From Liolophura sinensis (taxonomy: Eukaryota; Mollusca; Polyplacophora; Chitonida; Chitonidae): 54,988 nt of DNA. A program made the position numbers and the translations under genes. Location: assembly GCF_032854445.1 (NCBI RefSeq), contig NW_027018220.1, positions 1-54,988 of the forward strand, given 5' to 3'. Below the pieces are notes generated by a model. The model did no database searches and was not told the origin of the DNA. It saw only the letters and a list, made by a program, of their open reading frames with translations. The stretch's first letter is position 1; each line of letters opens with the position of its first letter. Positions 27,060 through 38,645 of the stretch are shown here, piece by piece.

Positions 27060-27118
27060 TCCATGGAGTAAGAGCCGTTGCTGTGCACGTGATTATGACA
27101 TCAATGATCATTCAATTG
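27060..27118. other. Cluster of perfect palindromes in the monomer
   Basis: Within 59 bp lie TCCATGGA (27060-27067), CACGTG (27086-27091), AATGATCATT (27103-27112) and CAATTG (27113-27118); CAGCTG is 28 bp upstream. TCCATGGA is nearly invariant in the array. AATGATCATT is replaced in some monomers by AATGATATTTG, AATGATTATTT or AATAATATTTG. Palindromes are typical binding sites of dimeric DNA-binding proteins, but no such role is shown here. Confidence 0.5.
27086..27091. promoter_or_regulatory. E-box-like CACGTG, once per monomer
   Basis: CACGTG is the canonical core bound by many bHLH and bHLH-zip proteins. It is present in most monomers at the same offset. The four bases before it vary by class (TGGG, TACG, TGTG, TATG), while the core and the ATTATGAC that follows stay fixed. 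Exceptions are CACATG (for example 11,158, 36,974, 38,619, 51,257), CACAAG at 2,380, CTCGTG near 50,159 and CACCTG near 48,511. Binding is inference. Confidence 0.35.
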
Positions 27119-27137
27119 TCACTACAGCCAAAAGTAT

Positions 27138-27260
27138 TGGTCGGAGAGCAACGCAGATTGCACCATTCGATTTCTCGTCACAAAATACGTCGGATTAGCC
27201 TCTTGCCAGCAGCACTGGAACAGTTTTTCCACTTTTGCATTTTTACCTGGTCTTTTTGTT
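27138..27260 (+). other. Weak Pol III A/B-box-like pair followed by T-runs
   Basis: TGGTCGGAGAGCA (27138-27150) loosely resembles a tRNA D-arm or A-box, and CATTCGATTTC (27165-27175) resembles the B-box GGTTCGANNCC with mismatches at three positions. They start about 28 bp apart, which is short for a tRNA. Downstream are four runs of 4-5 T (27224-27260), which could terminate Pol III. A degenerate tRNA-derived origin is possible. The tRNA fold is not there: only about 15 nt lie between the GAGCA-like and TTCGA parts, where a tRNA has about 27. Confidence 0.2.
27224..27260 (+). other. T-run cluster, indel hotspot of the monomer
   Basis: Four T4-T5 runs are spaced by 3-8 other bases. The first run varies from four T (near 6,357) to seven (2,517; 11,293; 51,391; 54,141). 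The last varies between four, five and six (4 near 47,580; 6 near 30,549, 47,032 and 48,677). This tract accounts for much of the length variation and for frame changes in the open frames crossing it. Several class-switch junctions fall in or beside it. Confidence 0.6.
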
Positions 27261-28899
27261 AATTGAAATCGGCTACACTGTACTCTGTACAATCGCGACT
27301 GGTCATTACTATATTCAACTTTTGATTATAAGTTATGTGCCCTTCGGTAGCCCAGAAGACCTGAAATCTATGGGCTAAGCCCATTTAACTCACCCAGCAA
27401 TTGCCTTACTTCTAAGTCCAAGACAATCTCAATGTCTTTATCTACGTGTAGAAAAACCACACCATTTGTACATGAAAAACACAAGGTACTTGATACAGTC
27501 TGCTGTAAAAAGTACAACTGAACACTGACCCACTTCAGTAAGGTGCCAAAAGATGCGGAATTGAGCCAGGCATCGGCAGCTGTTGAAAAATTGCAAATTT
27601 CCCTGGTTTCCATGGAGTAAGAGCCGTTGGTATGCACGTGATTATGACATCAATGATCATTCAATTGTCCCTACAGCCAAAAGTATTGGTCGGAGAGCAA
27701 CGCGGTTTGCACCATTCGATTTCTCGTCATAAAATACGTCGGATTAGCCTCTTACCAGCAGTACTGGAACATTTTTTCCACTTTTGCATGTTTGCCTGGT
27801 CTTTTTGTTAATTGAAACCGGCTACACTGTACTCTGTACAATCGCGACTGGTCATTACTATATTCAACTTTTGACTATAAGTTATGTGCCCTTCGGTAGC
27901 CCAGAAGACCTGAAATCTTTGGGCCAAGCCCATTTAACTCACCCAGCAATTGTCTTACTTCTAAGTCCAAGACAATCTCAATGTCTTTATCTACGTGTAG
28001 AAAAACCACACCATTTGAACGTGAAAAACACAAGGTACTTGATACAGTCTGCTGTAAAAAGTACAACTGAACACTGACCCACTTCAGTAAGGTGCCAAAA
28101 GATGCGGAATTGGGCCAGGCATCGGCAGCTGTTGAAAAATTGCAAATTTCCCTGGTTTCCATGGAGTAAAAGCCGTTGCTGGGCACGTGATTATGACTTA
28201 AATGATCATTCAATTGTCACCACAGCCAAAAGTATTGGTCGGAGAGCAACGCGGATTGCACCATTCGATTTGTCGTCACAAAATACGTCGGATTAGCCTC
28301 TTACCAGCAGCACTGGAACAATTTTTCGAATTTTGCATTTTTACCTGGTCTTTTTGTTAATTGAAATCGGCTACACTGTACTATGTACCATCGCGACTGG
28401 TCATTACTATATTCAACTTTTGACTATATGTTATGTGCCCTTCGGTAGCCCAGAAGACCTGAAATCTTTGGGCTAAGCCCATTTAACTCACCCAGCAATT
28501 GTCTTACTTCTAAGTCGAAGACAATCTCAATGTCTTTATCTACGTGTAGAAAAACCACACCATTTGTACATGAAAAACACAAGGTACTTGATACAGTCTG
28601 CTGTAAAAAGTACAACTGAACACTGACCCACTTCAGTAAGGTGCCAAAAGATGCGGAATTGAGCCAGGCATCGGCAGCTGTTGAAAAATTGCAAATTTCC
28701 CTGGTTTCCATGGAGTAAGAGCCGTTGCTACGCACGTGATTATGACATAAATGATCATTCAATTGTCGCTACAGCCAAAAGTATTGGTCGGAGAGCAACG
28801 CGGATTGCACCATTCGATTTCTCGTCACAAAATACGTCAAATTAGTCTCTTACTAGTAGCACTGGAACAGTTTTTCCACTTTCGCATTTTTGCCTGGTC

Positions 28900-31800
28900 T
28901 TTTTGTTAATTGAAACCGGCTACACTGTACTCTGTACAATCGCGACTGGTCATTACTATATTCAACATTTGACTTTAAGTTATGTGCCCTTCGGTAGCCC
29001 AGAAGACGTCAAATCTTTGGGCTAAGCCCATTTAACTCACCCAGCAATTGTCTTATTTCTAAGTCCAAGACAATCTCAATGTCTTTATCTACGTGTAAAA
29101 AAACCACACCATTTGTACATAAAAAACACAAGGTACTTGATACAGTCTGCTGTAAAAAGTACAACTAAACACTGACCCACATTTATAAGGTGCCAAAAGA
29201 TGCGGGATTGGGCCAGGCATCGGCAGCTGTTAAAATATTGCAAATATCCCTGCTTTCCATGGAGTAAGAGCCGTTGATGGGCACGTGATTATAACATAAA
29301 TGATCATTCAATTGTCGCTACAGGCAAAAGTATTGGTCGGAGAGCAACGCGGTTTGCACCATTCGATTTTCTCGTTACAAAATACGTCGGATTAGCCTCT
29401 TACCAGCAGCACTGGAACAGTTTTTCCACTTTTGCACTTTTACCTGGTCTTTTTGTTAATTGAAATCGGCTACACTGTACTCTGTACAATCGCGACTGGT
29501 CATTACTATATTCAACTTTTGACTATAAGTTATGTGCCCTTCGGTAGCCCAGAAGACCCGAAATCTTTGGGCTAAGCCCATTTAACTCACCCAGCAATTG
29601 TCTTACTTCTAAGTGCAAGACAATCTCAATGTCTTTATCTACGTGTAGAAAAACCACACCATTTGTACATAAAAAACACAAGGTACTTGATACAGTCTGC
29701 TGTATAAAGTACAACTGACCACAGACCCACATGAATAAGGTGCCAAAAGATGCGGAATTGAGCCAGGCATCGGCAGCTGTTGAAAAATTGCAAATTTCCC
29801 TGGTTTCCATGGAGTAAGAGCCGTTGCTGGGCACGTGATTATGACATAAATGATCATTCAATTGTCACAACAGCCAAAAGTATTGGTAGGAGAGCAACGC
29901 GGTTTGCACCATTCGATTTCTCGTCACAAGATACGTCGGACTAGCCTCTTACCAGCAGCACTGGAGCAGTTTTTCCACTTTTGCATTTTTGCCTGGTCTT
30001 TTTGTTCATTGAAACCGGCTACACTGTACTCTGTACAATCGCGACTGGTCATTACTATATTCAACTTTTGACTATAAGTTATGTGCCCTTCGGTAGCCCA
30101 GAAGACGTCAAATCTTTGGGCTAAGCCCATTTAACTCACCCAGCAATTGTCTTACTTCTAAGTCCAAGACAATCTCAATGTCTTTATCTACGTGTAGAAA
30201 AACCAGACCATTTGTACATAAAAAACACAAGGTACTTGATACAGTCTGCTGTAAAAAGTACAACTGAACACTGACCCACTTCAGTAAGGTGCGAAAAGAT
30301 GCGGAATTGAGCCAGGCATCGGCAGCTGTTGAAAAATTGCAAATTTCCCTGGTTTCCATGGAGTAAGAGCCGTTGCTGTGCACGTGATTATGACATCAAT
30401 GATCATTCAATTGTCACTACAGCCAAAAGTATTGGTCGGAGAGCAACGCGGATTGCACCATTCGATTTCTCGTCACAAAATACGTCGGATTAGCCTCTTG
30501 CCAGCAGCACTGGAACATTTTTTCCACTTTTGCATTTTTACCTGGTCTTTTTTGTTAATTGAAATCGGCTACACTGTACTCTGTACAATCGCGACTGGTC
30601 ATTACTATATTCAACTTTTGATTATAAGTTATGTGCCCTTCGGTAGCCCAGAAGACCTGAAATCTATGGGCTAAGCCCATTTAACTCACCCAGCAATTGC
30701 CTTACTTCTAAGTCCAAGACAATCTCAATGTCTTTATCTACGTGTAGAAAAACCACACCATTTGTACATGAAAAACACAAGGTACTTGATACAGTCTGCT
30801 GTAAAAAGTACAACTGAACACTGACCCACTTCAGTAAGGTGCCAAAAGATGCGGAATTGAGCCAGGCATCGGCAGCTGTTGAAAAATTGCAAATTTCCCT
30901 GGTTTCCATGGAGTAAGAGCCGTTGGTATGCACGTGATTATGACATCAATGATCATTCAATTGTCCCTACAGCCAAAAGTATTGGTCGGAGAGCAACGCG
31001 GTTTGCACCATTCGATTTCTCGTCATAAAATACGTCGGATTAGCCTCTTACCAGCAGTACTGGAACATTTTTTCCACTTTTGCATGTTTGCCTTGTCTTT
31101 TTGTTAATTGAAACCGGCTACACTGTACTCTGTACAATCGCGACTGGTCATTACTATATTCAACTTTTGACTATAAGTTATGTGCCCTTCGGTAGCCCAG
31201 AAGACCTGAAATCTTTGGGCCAAGCCCATTTAACTCACCCAGCAATTGTCTTACTTCTAAGTCCAAGACAATCTCAATGTCTTTATCTACGTGTAGAAAA
31301 ACCACACCATTTGAACGTGAAAAACACAAGGTACTTGATACAGTCTGCTGTAAAAAGTACAACTGAACACTGACCCACTTCAGTAAGGTGCCAAAAGATG
31401 CGGAATTGGGCCAGGCATCGGTAGCTGTTGAAAAATTGCAAATTTCCCTGGTTTCCATGGAGTAAGAGCCGTTGCTGTGCACGTGATTATGACATAAATG
31501 ATCATTCAATTGTCACAACAGCCAAAAGTATTGGTCGGAGAGCAACGCGGTTTGCACCATTCGATTTCTCGTCACAAGATACGTCGGATTAGCCTCTTAC
31601 CAGCAGCACTGGAACAGTTTTTCCACTTTTGCATTTTTGCCTGGTCTTTTTGTTAATTGAAATCGGCTACACTGTACTCTGTACAATCGCGACTGGTCAT
31701 TACTATATTCAACTTTTGACTATAAGTTATGTGCCCTTCGGTAGCCCAGAAGACCTGAAATCTTTGGGCTAAGCCCATTTAACTCACCCAGCAATTGTCT

Positions 31801-34800
31801 TATTTCTAAGTCCAAGGACAATCTCAATGTCTTTATCTACGTGTAAAAAAACCACACCATTTGTACATAAAAAACACAAGTTACTTGATACAGTCTGCTG
31901 TATAAAGTACAACTGACCACAGACCCACATGAATAAGGTGCCAAAAGATGCGGAATTGAGCCAGGCATCAGCAGCTGTTGAAAAATTGCAAATTTCCCTG
32001 GTTTCCATGGAGTAAGAGCCGTTGCTGGGCACGTGATTATGACATAAATGATCATTCAATTGTCACAACAGCCAAAAGTATTGGTAGGAGAGCAACGCGG
32101 TTTGCACCATTCGATTTCTCGTCACAAGATACGTCGGATTAGCCTCTTACCAGCAGCACTGGAACAGTTTTTCCACTTTTGCATTTTTACCTGGTCTTTT
32201 AGTTAATTGAAATCGGCTACACTTTCCTCTGTACAATCGCGACTGGTCATTACTATATTCAACTTTTGACTATAAGTTATGTGCCCTTCGGTAGCCCAGA
32301 AGACCTGAAATCTTTGGGCTAAGCCCATTTAACTCACCCAGCAATTGTCTTACTTCTAAGTCCAAGACAATCTCAATGTCTTTATATACGTGTAGAAAAA
32401 CCACACCATTTGTACATAAAAAAAAACAAGGTACTTGATATAGTCTGCTGTAAAAAGTACAACTAAACACTCACCCACTTTTATAAGGTGCCAAAAGATG
32501 CGGAATCGGGCCAGGCATCGGCAGCTGTTGAAAAATTGCAAATTTCCCTGGTTTCCATGGAGTAAGAGCCGTTGCTGGGCACGTGATTATGACATCAATG
32601 ATCATTCAATTGTCACTACAGCCAAAAGTATTGGTAGGAGAGCAACGCGGATTGCACCATTCGATTTCTCGTCACAAAATACGTCGGATTAGCCTCTTGC
32701 CAGCAGCACTGGAACAGTTTTTCCACTTTTGCATTTTTACCTGGTCTTTTTGTTAATTGAAACCGGCTACACTGTACTCTGTACAATCGCGACTGGTCAT
32801 TACTATATTCAACATTTGACTTTAAGTTATGTGCCCTTCGGTAGCCCAGAAGACGTCAAATCTTTGGGCTAAGCCCATTTAACTCACCCAGCAATTGTCT
32901 TATTTCTAAGTCCAAGACAATCTCAATGTCTTTATCTACGTGTAAAAAAACCACACCATTTGTACATAAAAAACACAAGGTACTTGATACAGTCTGCTGT
33001 AAAAAGTACAACTAAACACTGACCCACATTTATAAGGTGCCAAAAGATGCGGGATTGGGCCAGGCATCGGCAGCTGTTAAAATATTGCAAATATCCCTGC
33101 TTTCCATGGAGTAAGAGCCGTTGATGGGCACGTGATTATAACATAAATGATCATTCAATTGTCGCTACAGGCAAAAGTATTGGTCGGAGAGCAACGCGGT
33201 TTGCACCATTCGATTTTCTCGTTACAAAATACGTCGGATTAGCCTCTTACCAGCAGCACTGGAACAGTTTTTCCACTTTTGCACTTTTACCTGGTCTTTT
33301 TGTTAATTGAAATCGGCTACACTGTACTCTGTACAATCGCGACTGGTCATTACTATATTCAACTTTTGACTATAAGTTATGTGCCCTTCGGTAGCCCAGA
33401 AGACCCGAAATCTTTGGGCTAAGCCCATTTAACTCACCCAGCAATTGTCTTACTTCTAAGTGCAAGACAATCTCAATGTCTTTATCTACGTGTAGAAAAA
33501 CCACACCATTTGTACATAAAAAACACAAGGTACTTGATACAGTCTGCTGTATAAAGTACAACTGACCACAGACCCACATGAATAAGGTGCCAAAAGATGC
33601 GGAATTGAGCCAGGCATCGGCAGCTGTTGAAAAATTGCAAATTTCCCTGGTTTCCATGGAGTAAGAGCCGTTGCTGGGCACGTGATTATGACATAAATGA
33701 TCATTCAATTGTCACAACAGCCAAAAGTATTGGTAGGAGAGCAACGCGGTTTGCACCATTCGATTTCTCGTCACAAGATACGTCGGACTAGCCTCTTACC
33801 AGCAGCACTGGAGCAGTTTTTCCACTTTTGCATTTTTGCCTGGTCTTTTTGTTCATTGAAACCGGCTACACTGTACTCTGTACAATCGCGACTGGTCATT
33901 ACTATATTCAACTTTTGACTATAAGTTATGTGCCCTTCGGTAGCCCAGAAGACGTCAAATCTTTGGGCTAAGCCCATTTAACTCACCCAGCAATTGTCTT
34001 ACTTCTAAGTCCAAGACAATCTCAATGTCTTTATCTACGTGTAGAAAAACCAGACCATTTGTACATAAAAAACACAAGGTACTTGATACAGTCTGCTGTA
34101 AAAAGTACAACTGAACACTGACCCACTTCAGTAAGGTGCGAAAAGATGCGGAATTGAGCCAGGCATCGGCAGCTGTTGAAAAATTGCAAATTTCCCTGGT
34201 TTCCATGGAGTAAGAGCCGTTGCTGTGCACGTGATTATGACATCAATGATCATTCAATTGTCACTACAGCCAAAAGTATTGGTCGGAGAGCAACGCGGAT
34301 TGCACCATTCGATTTCTCGTCACAAAATACGTCGGATTAGCCTCTTGCCAGCAGCACTGGAACATTTTTTCCACTTTTGCATTTTTACCTGGTCTTTTTG
34401 TTAATTGAAATCGGCTACACTGTACTCTGTACAATCGCGACTGGTCATTACTATATTCAACTTTTGATTATAAGTTATGTGCCCTTCGGTAGCCCAGAAG
34501 ACCTGAAATCTATGGGCTAAGCCCATTTAACTCACCCAGCAATTGCCTTACTTCTAAGTCCAAGACAATCTCAATGTCTTTATCTACGTGTAGAAAAACC
34601 ACACCATTTGTACATGAAAAACACAAGGTACTTGATACAGTCTGCTGTAAAAAGTACAACTGAACACTGACCCACTTCAGTAAGGTGCCAAAAGATGCGG
34701 AATTGAGCCAGGCATCGGCAGCTGTTGAAAAATTGCAAATTTCCCTGGTTTCCATGGAGTAAGAGCCGTTGGTATGCACGTGATTATGACATCAATGATC

Positions 34801-36590
34801 ATTCAATTGTCCCTACAGCCAAAAGTATTGGTCGGAGAGCAACGCGGTTTGCACCATTCGATTTCTCGTCATAAAATACGTCGGATTAGCCTCTTACCAG
34901 CAGTACTGGAACATTTTTTCCACTTTTGCATGTTTGCCTTGTCTTTTTGTTAATTGAAACCGGCTACACTGTACTCTGTACAATCGCGACTGGTCATTAC
35001 TATATTCAACTTTTGACTATAAGTTATGTGCCCTTCGGTAGCCCAGAAGACCTGAAATCTTTGGGCCAAGCCCATTTAACTCACCCAGCAATTGTCTTAC
35101 TTCTAAGTCCAAGACAATCTCAATGTCTTTATCTACGTGTAGAAAAACCACACCATTTGAACGTGAAAAACACAAGGTACTTGATACAGTCTGCTGTAAA
35201 AAGTACAACTGAACACTGACCCACTTCAGTAAGGTGCCAAAAGATGCGGAATTGGGCCAGGCATCGGTAGCTGTTGAAAAATTGCAAATTTCCCTGGTTT
35301 CCATGGAGTAAGAGCCGTTGCTGTGCACGTGATTATGACATAAATGATCATTCAATTGTCACAACAGCCAAAAGTATTGGTCGGAGAGCAACGCGGTTTG
35401 CACCATTCGATTTCTCGTCACAAGATACGTCGGATTAGCCTCTTACCAGCAGCACTGGAACAGTTTTTCCACTTTTGCATTTTTGCCTGGTCTTTTTGTT
35501 AATTGAAATCGGCTACACTGTACTCTGTACAATCGCGACTGGTCATTACTATATTCAACTTTTGACTATAAGTTATGTGCCCTTCGGTAGCCCAGAAGAC
35601 CTGAAATCTTTGGGCTAAGCCCATTTAACTCACCCAGCAATTGTCTTATTTCTAAGTCCAAGACAATCTCAATGTCTTTATCTACGTGTAAAAAAACCAC
35701 ACCATTTGTACATAAAAAACACAAGTTACTTGATACAGTCTGCTGTATAAAGTACAACTGACCACAGACCCACATGAATAAGGTGCCAAAAGATGCGGAA
35801 TTGAGCCAGGCATCAGCAGCTGTTGAAAAATTGCAAATTTCCCTGGTTTCCATGGAGTAAGAGCCGTTGCTGGGCACGTGATTATGACATAAATGATCAT
35901 TCAATTGTCACAACAGCCAAAAGTATTGGTAGGAGAGCAACGCGGTTTGCACCATTCGATTTCTCGTCACAAGATACGTCGGATTAGCCTCTTACCAGCA
36001 GCACTGGAACAGTTTTTCCACTTTTGCATTTTTACCTGGTCTTTTAGTTAATTGAAATCGGCTACACTTTCCTCTGTACAATCGCGACTGGTCATTACTA
36101 TATTCAACTTTTGACTATAAGTTATGTGCCCTTCGGTAGCCCAGAAGACCTGAAATCTTTGGGCTAAGCCCATTTAACTCACCCAGCAATTGTCTTACTT
36201 CTAAGTCCAAGACAATCTCAATGTCTTTATATACGTGTAGAAAAACCACACCATTTGTACATAAAAAAAAACAAGGTACTTGATATAGTCTGCTGTAAAA
36301 AGTACAACTAAACACTCACCCACTTTTATAAGGTGCCAAAAGATGCGGAATCGGGCCAGGCATCGGCAGCTGTTGAAAAATTGCAAATTTCCCTGGTTTC
36401 CATGGAGTAAGAGCCGTTGCTGGGCACGTGATTATGACATCAATGATCATTCAATTGTCACTACAGCCAAAAGTATTGGTAGGAGAGCAACGCGGATTGC
36501 ACCATTCGATTTCTCGTCACAAAATACGTCGGATTAGCCTCTTGCCAGCAGCACTGGAACAGTTTTTCCACTTTTGCATTTCTACCTGGT
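28900..36590 (+). repeat. Tandem duplication of a 7-monomer unit (3,846 bp x 2)
   Basis: u53-u59 (anchors 28984, 29534, 30083, 30633, 31182, 31731, 32281) and u60-u66 (32831, 33381, 33930, 34479, 35028, 35577, 36126) both read D E F A B G H. The offset starts at 3,847 bp and falls to 3,845 because copy 1 has one extra T near 30,549 and one extra G near 31,816. Rare shared marks are GACCCGAAAT (29,554; 33,401), GGTGCGAAAAG (30,289; 34,136), GCCTTGTC (31,089; 34,935), TTTTAGTTAATTG (32,196; 36,042) and GAATCGGG (32,504; 36,349). Apart from the two indels I noticed almost no differences, so this is one of the youngest events in the window. The copies join between about 32,700 and 32,760. Confidence 0.88.
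32700..32760 (+). repeat. Duplication junction: class H tail to class D head
   Basis: Upstream sequence is that of class H (GTAGGAG, TTGCCAGCAGC). Downstream is class D (GAAACCGG, then AACATTTGACTTTAAG at 32,811). In u66-u67 the same H tail leads instead into class I (GCATTTCTACC, GAAATCGG). The breakpoint lies in the T-rich stretch shared by all monomers. Here D lacks the CAAATTAGTCTC cassette that precedes it at 20.05, 25.0, 28.8 and 41.5 kb, as expected if the cassette was left behind by the crossover. Confidence 0.7.
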
Positions 36591-38645
36591 CTTTTTGTTA
36601 ATTGAAATCGGCTACACTGTACTCTGTACAATCGCGACTGGTCATTACTATATTCAACTTTTGACTATAAGTTATGTGCCCTTCGGTAGCCCAGAAGACC
36701 TGAATTCTTTGGGCCAAGCCCATTTAACTCACCCAGGATTTGTCTTACTTCTAAGTGCAAGACAATCTCAATGTCTTTATCTACGTGTAGAAAAACCACA
36801 CCATTTGTACATAAAAATCAAAAGGTACTTGATACATTCTGCTGTAAAAAGTACAACTTAACACTGACCCACTTCAGTAAGGTGCCAAAAGATGCGGAAT
36901 TGAGCCAGGCATCGGCAGCTGTTGAAAAATTGCAAATTTCCCTGGTTTCCATGGAGTAAGAGCCGTTGGTATGCACATGATTATGACATCAATGATCATT
37001 CAATTGTCACAACAGCCAAAAGTATTGGTCGGAGAGCAACGCGGTTTGCACCATTCGATTTCTCGTCACAAGATACGTCGGATTAGCCTCTTACCAGCAG
37101 CACTGGAACAGTTTTTCCACTTTTGCATTTTTGCCTGGTCTTTTTGTTAATTGAAATCGGCTACACTGTACTCTGTACAATCGCGACTGGTCATTACTAT
37201 ATTCAACTTTTGACTATAAGTTATGTGCCCTTCGGTAGCCCAGAAGACCTGAAATCTTTGGGCTAAGCCCATTTAACTCACCCAGCAATTGTCTTATTTC
37301 TAAGTCCAAGACAATCTCAATGTCTTTATCTACGTGTAAAAAAACCACACCATTTGTACATAAAAAACACAAGTTACTTGATACAGTCTACTGTATAAAG
37401 TACAACTGACCACAGACCCACATGAATAAGGTGCCAAAAGATGCGGAATTGAGCCAGGCATCAGCAGCTGTTGAAAAATTGCAAATTTCCCTGGTTTCCA
37501 TGGAGTAAGAGCCGTTGCTGGGCACGTGATTATGACATAAATGATCATTCAATTGTCACAACAGCCAAAAGTATTGGTAGGAGAGCAACGCGGTTTGCAC
37601 CATTCGATTTCTCGTCACAAGATACGTCGGATTAGCCTCTTACCAGCAGCACTGGAACAGTTTTTCCACTTTTGCATTTTTACCTGGTCTTTTAGTTAAT
37701 TGAAATCGGCTACACTTTCCTCTGTACAATCGCGACTGGTCATTACTATATTCAACTTTTGACTATAAGTTATGTGCCCTTCGGTAGCCCAGAAGACCTG
37801 AAATCTTTGGGCTAAGCCCATTTAACTCACCCAGCAATTGTCTTACTTCTAAGTCCAAGACAATCTCAATGTCTTTATATACGTGTAGAAAAACCACACC
37901 ATTTGTACATAAAAAAAAACAAGGTACTTGATATAGTCTGCTGTAAAAAGTACAACTAAACACTCACCCACTTTTATAAGGTGCCAAAAGATGCGGAATC
38001 GGGCCAGGCATCGGCAGCTGTTGAAAAATTGCAAATTTCCCTGGTTTCCATGGAGTAAGAGCCGTTGCTGGGCACGTGATTATGACATCAATGATCATTC
38101 AATTGTCACTACAGCCAAAAGTATTGGTAGGAGAGCAACGCGGATTGCACCATTCGATTTCTCGTCACAAAATACGTCGGATTAGCCTCTTGCCAGCAGC
38201 ACTGGAACAGTTTTTCCACTTTTGCATTTCTACCTGGTCTTTTTGTTAATTGAAATCGGCTACACTGTACTCTGTACAATCGCGACTGGTCATTACTATA
38301 TTCAACTTTTGACTATAAGTTATGTGCCCTTCGGTAGCCCAGAAGACCTGAATTCTTTGGGCCAAGCCCATTTAACTCACCCAGGATTTGTCTTACTTCT
38401 AAGTGCAAGACAATCTCAATGTCTTTATCTACGTGTAGAAAAACCACACCATTTGTACATAAAAATCAAAAGGTACTTGATACATTCTGCTGTAAAAAGT
38501 ACAACTTAACACTGACCCACTTCAGTAAGGTGCCAAAAGATGCGGAATTGAGCCAGGCATCGGCAGCTGTTGAAAAATTGCAAATTTCCCTGGTTTCCAT
38601 GGAGTAAGAGCCGTTGGTATGCACATGATTATGACATCAATGATC
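35350..38645 (+). repeat. Tandem duplication of a 3-monomer unit (1,648 bp x 2)
   Basis: Copies 35,350-36,997 and 36,998-38,645 both read G H I (anchors 35577, 36126, 36676 and 37225, 37774, 38324). The offset is 1,648-1,649 bp throughout. The copies share TTTTAGTTAATTG, ACTTTCCTCTG, TTTATATACGTG, GAATCGGG and CAGGATTTG. One of the few differences is GTCTACTG near 37,388 against GTCTGCTG. Copy 1 overlaps the last two monomers of the second 7-unit copy, so this event postdates or is nested with it. Confidence 0.87.

Larger units (their letters stand above)
26788..27336 (+). repeat. Reference monomer (u49, class F) with motif map
   Basis: This 549-bp copy is typical and is used here to place the internal landmarks. 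In order it has a GGGCT/AGCCC inverted repeat (26822-26834), an A-rich stretch with TGTACA (26918-26923), the variable site after CCCAC (around 26990), CAGCTG (27028-27033), TCCATGGA (27060-27067), the E-box CACGTG (27086-27091), AATGATCATT (27103-27112) with CAATTG directly after it, a weak Pol III box-like pair (27138-27170), a T-run cluster (27224-27260), a doubled TGTAC (27279-27290) and TCGCGA (27293-27298). The unit is not itself built of obvious shorter tandem repeats. Its length of 3 x 183 keeps reading frames in phase between neighbours. Confidence 0.9.
22640..27620 (+). repeat. Long-range duplicate, copy 1 (~5 kb, pairs with 39,119-44,100)
   Basis: Nine consecutive monomers match a second copy at a constant offset of 16,479-16,480 bp (30 units). 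Shared private marks include ACTGTATTC (24,012 and 40,491), AATTGGAAATTTCC (24,294 and 40,773), GTGTGGTG (25,301 and 41,782), ATCAGCCGCTG (25,926 and 42,406) and ATATCAATGG (26,499 and 42,979). I saw about a dozen differences, for example CTTAATATC at 26,330 against CTCAATGTC. The match stops near 27,625, where copy 1 continues with GGTATGCACG and copy 2 with GCTGGGCACG. Confidence 0.82.
22393..28983 (+). repeat. Satellite block u41-u52 (H I J K C D G' L F A B C)
   Basis: Anchors are at 22393, 22943, 23492, 24041, 24591, 25140, 25690, 26239, 26788, 27337, 27886 and 28435. u42-u50 are repeated at u72-u80. u48 and u78 are the only L copies, marked by ATATCAATGG and by ACTTTCCTCTG just upstream. 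u46 and u76 share the odd GTGTGGTG in place of GTCTGCTG. Spacing is 549-550 bp. Confidence 0.8.

Noticed and set aside
27250-27275. CENP-B box-like match around GTTAATTGAAACCGG
   Set aside because: It shares only fragments with the CENP-B consensus and lacks the required TTCG and CGGG spacing.
27279-27290. Doubled TGTAC as a recombination or integrase core site
   Set aside because: It is only two 5-bp repeats 2 bp apart, and no recombinase gene or breakpoint is associated with it.
26788-27336. Hammerhead ribozyme, common in some satellites
   Set aside because: I could not find the CTGATGA core with a downstream GAAA and stems on either strand; CCTGATC occurs but lacks the rest. A structure search would settle it.
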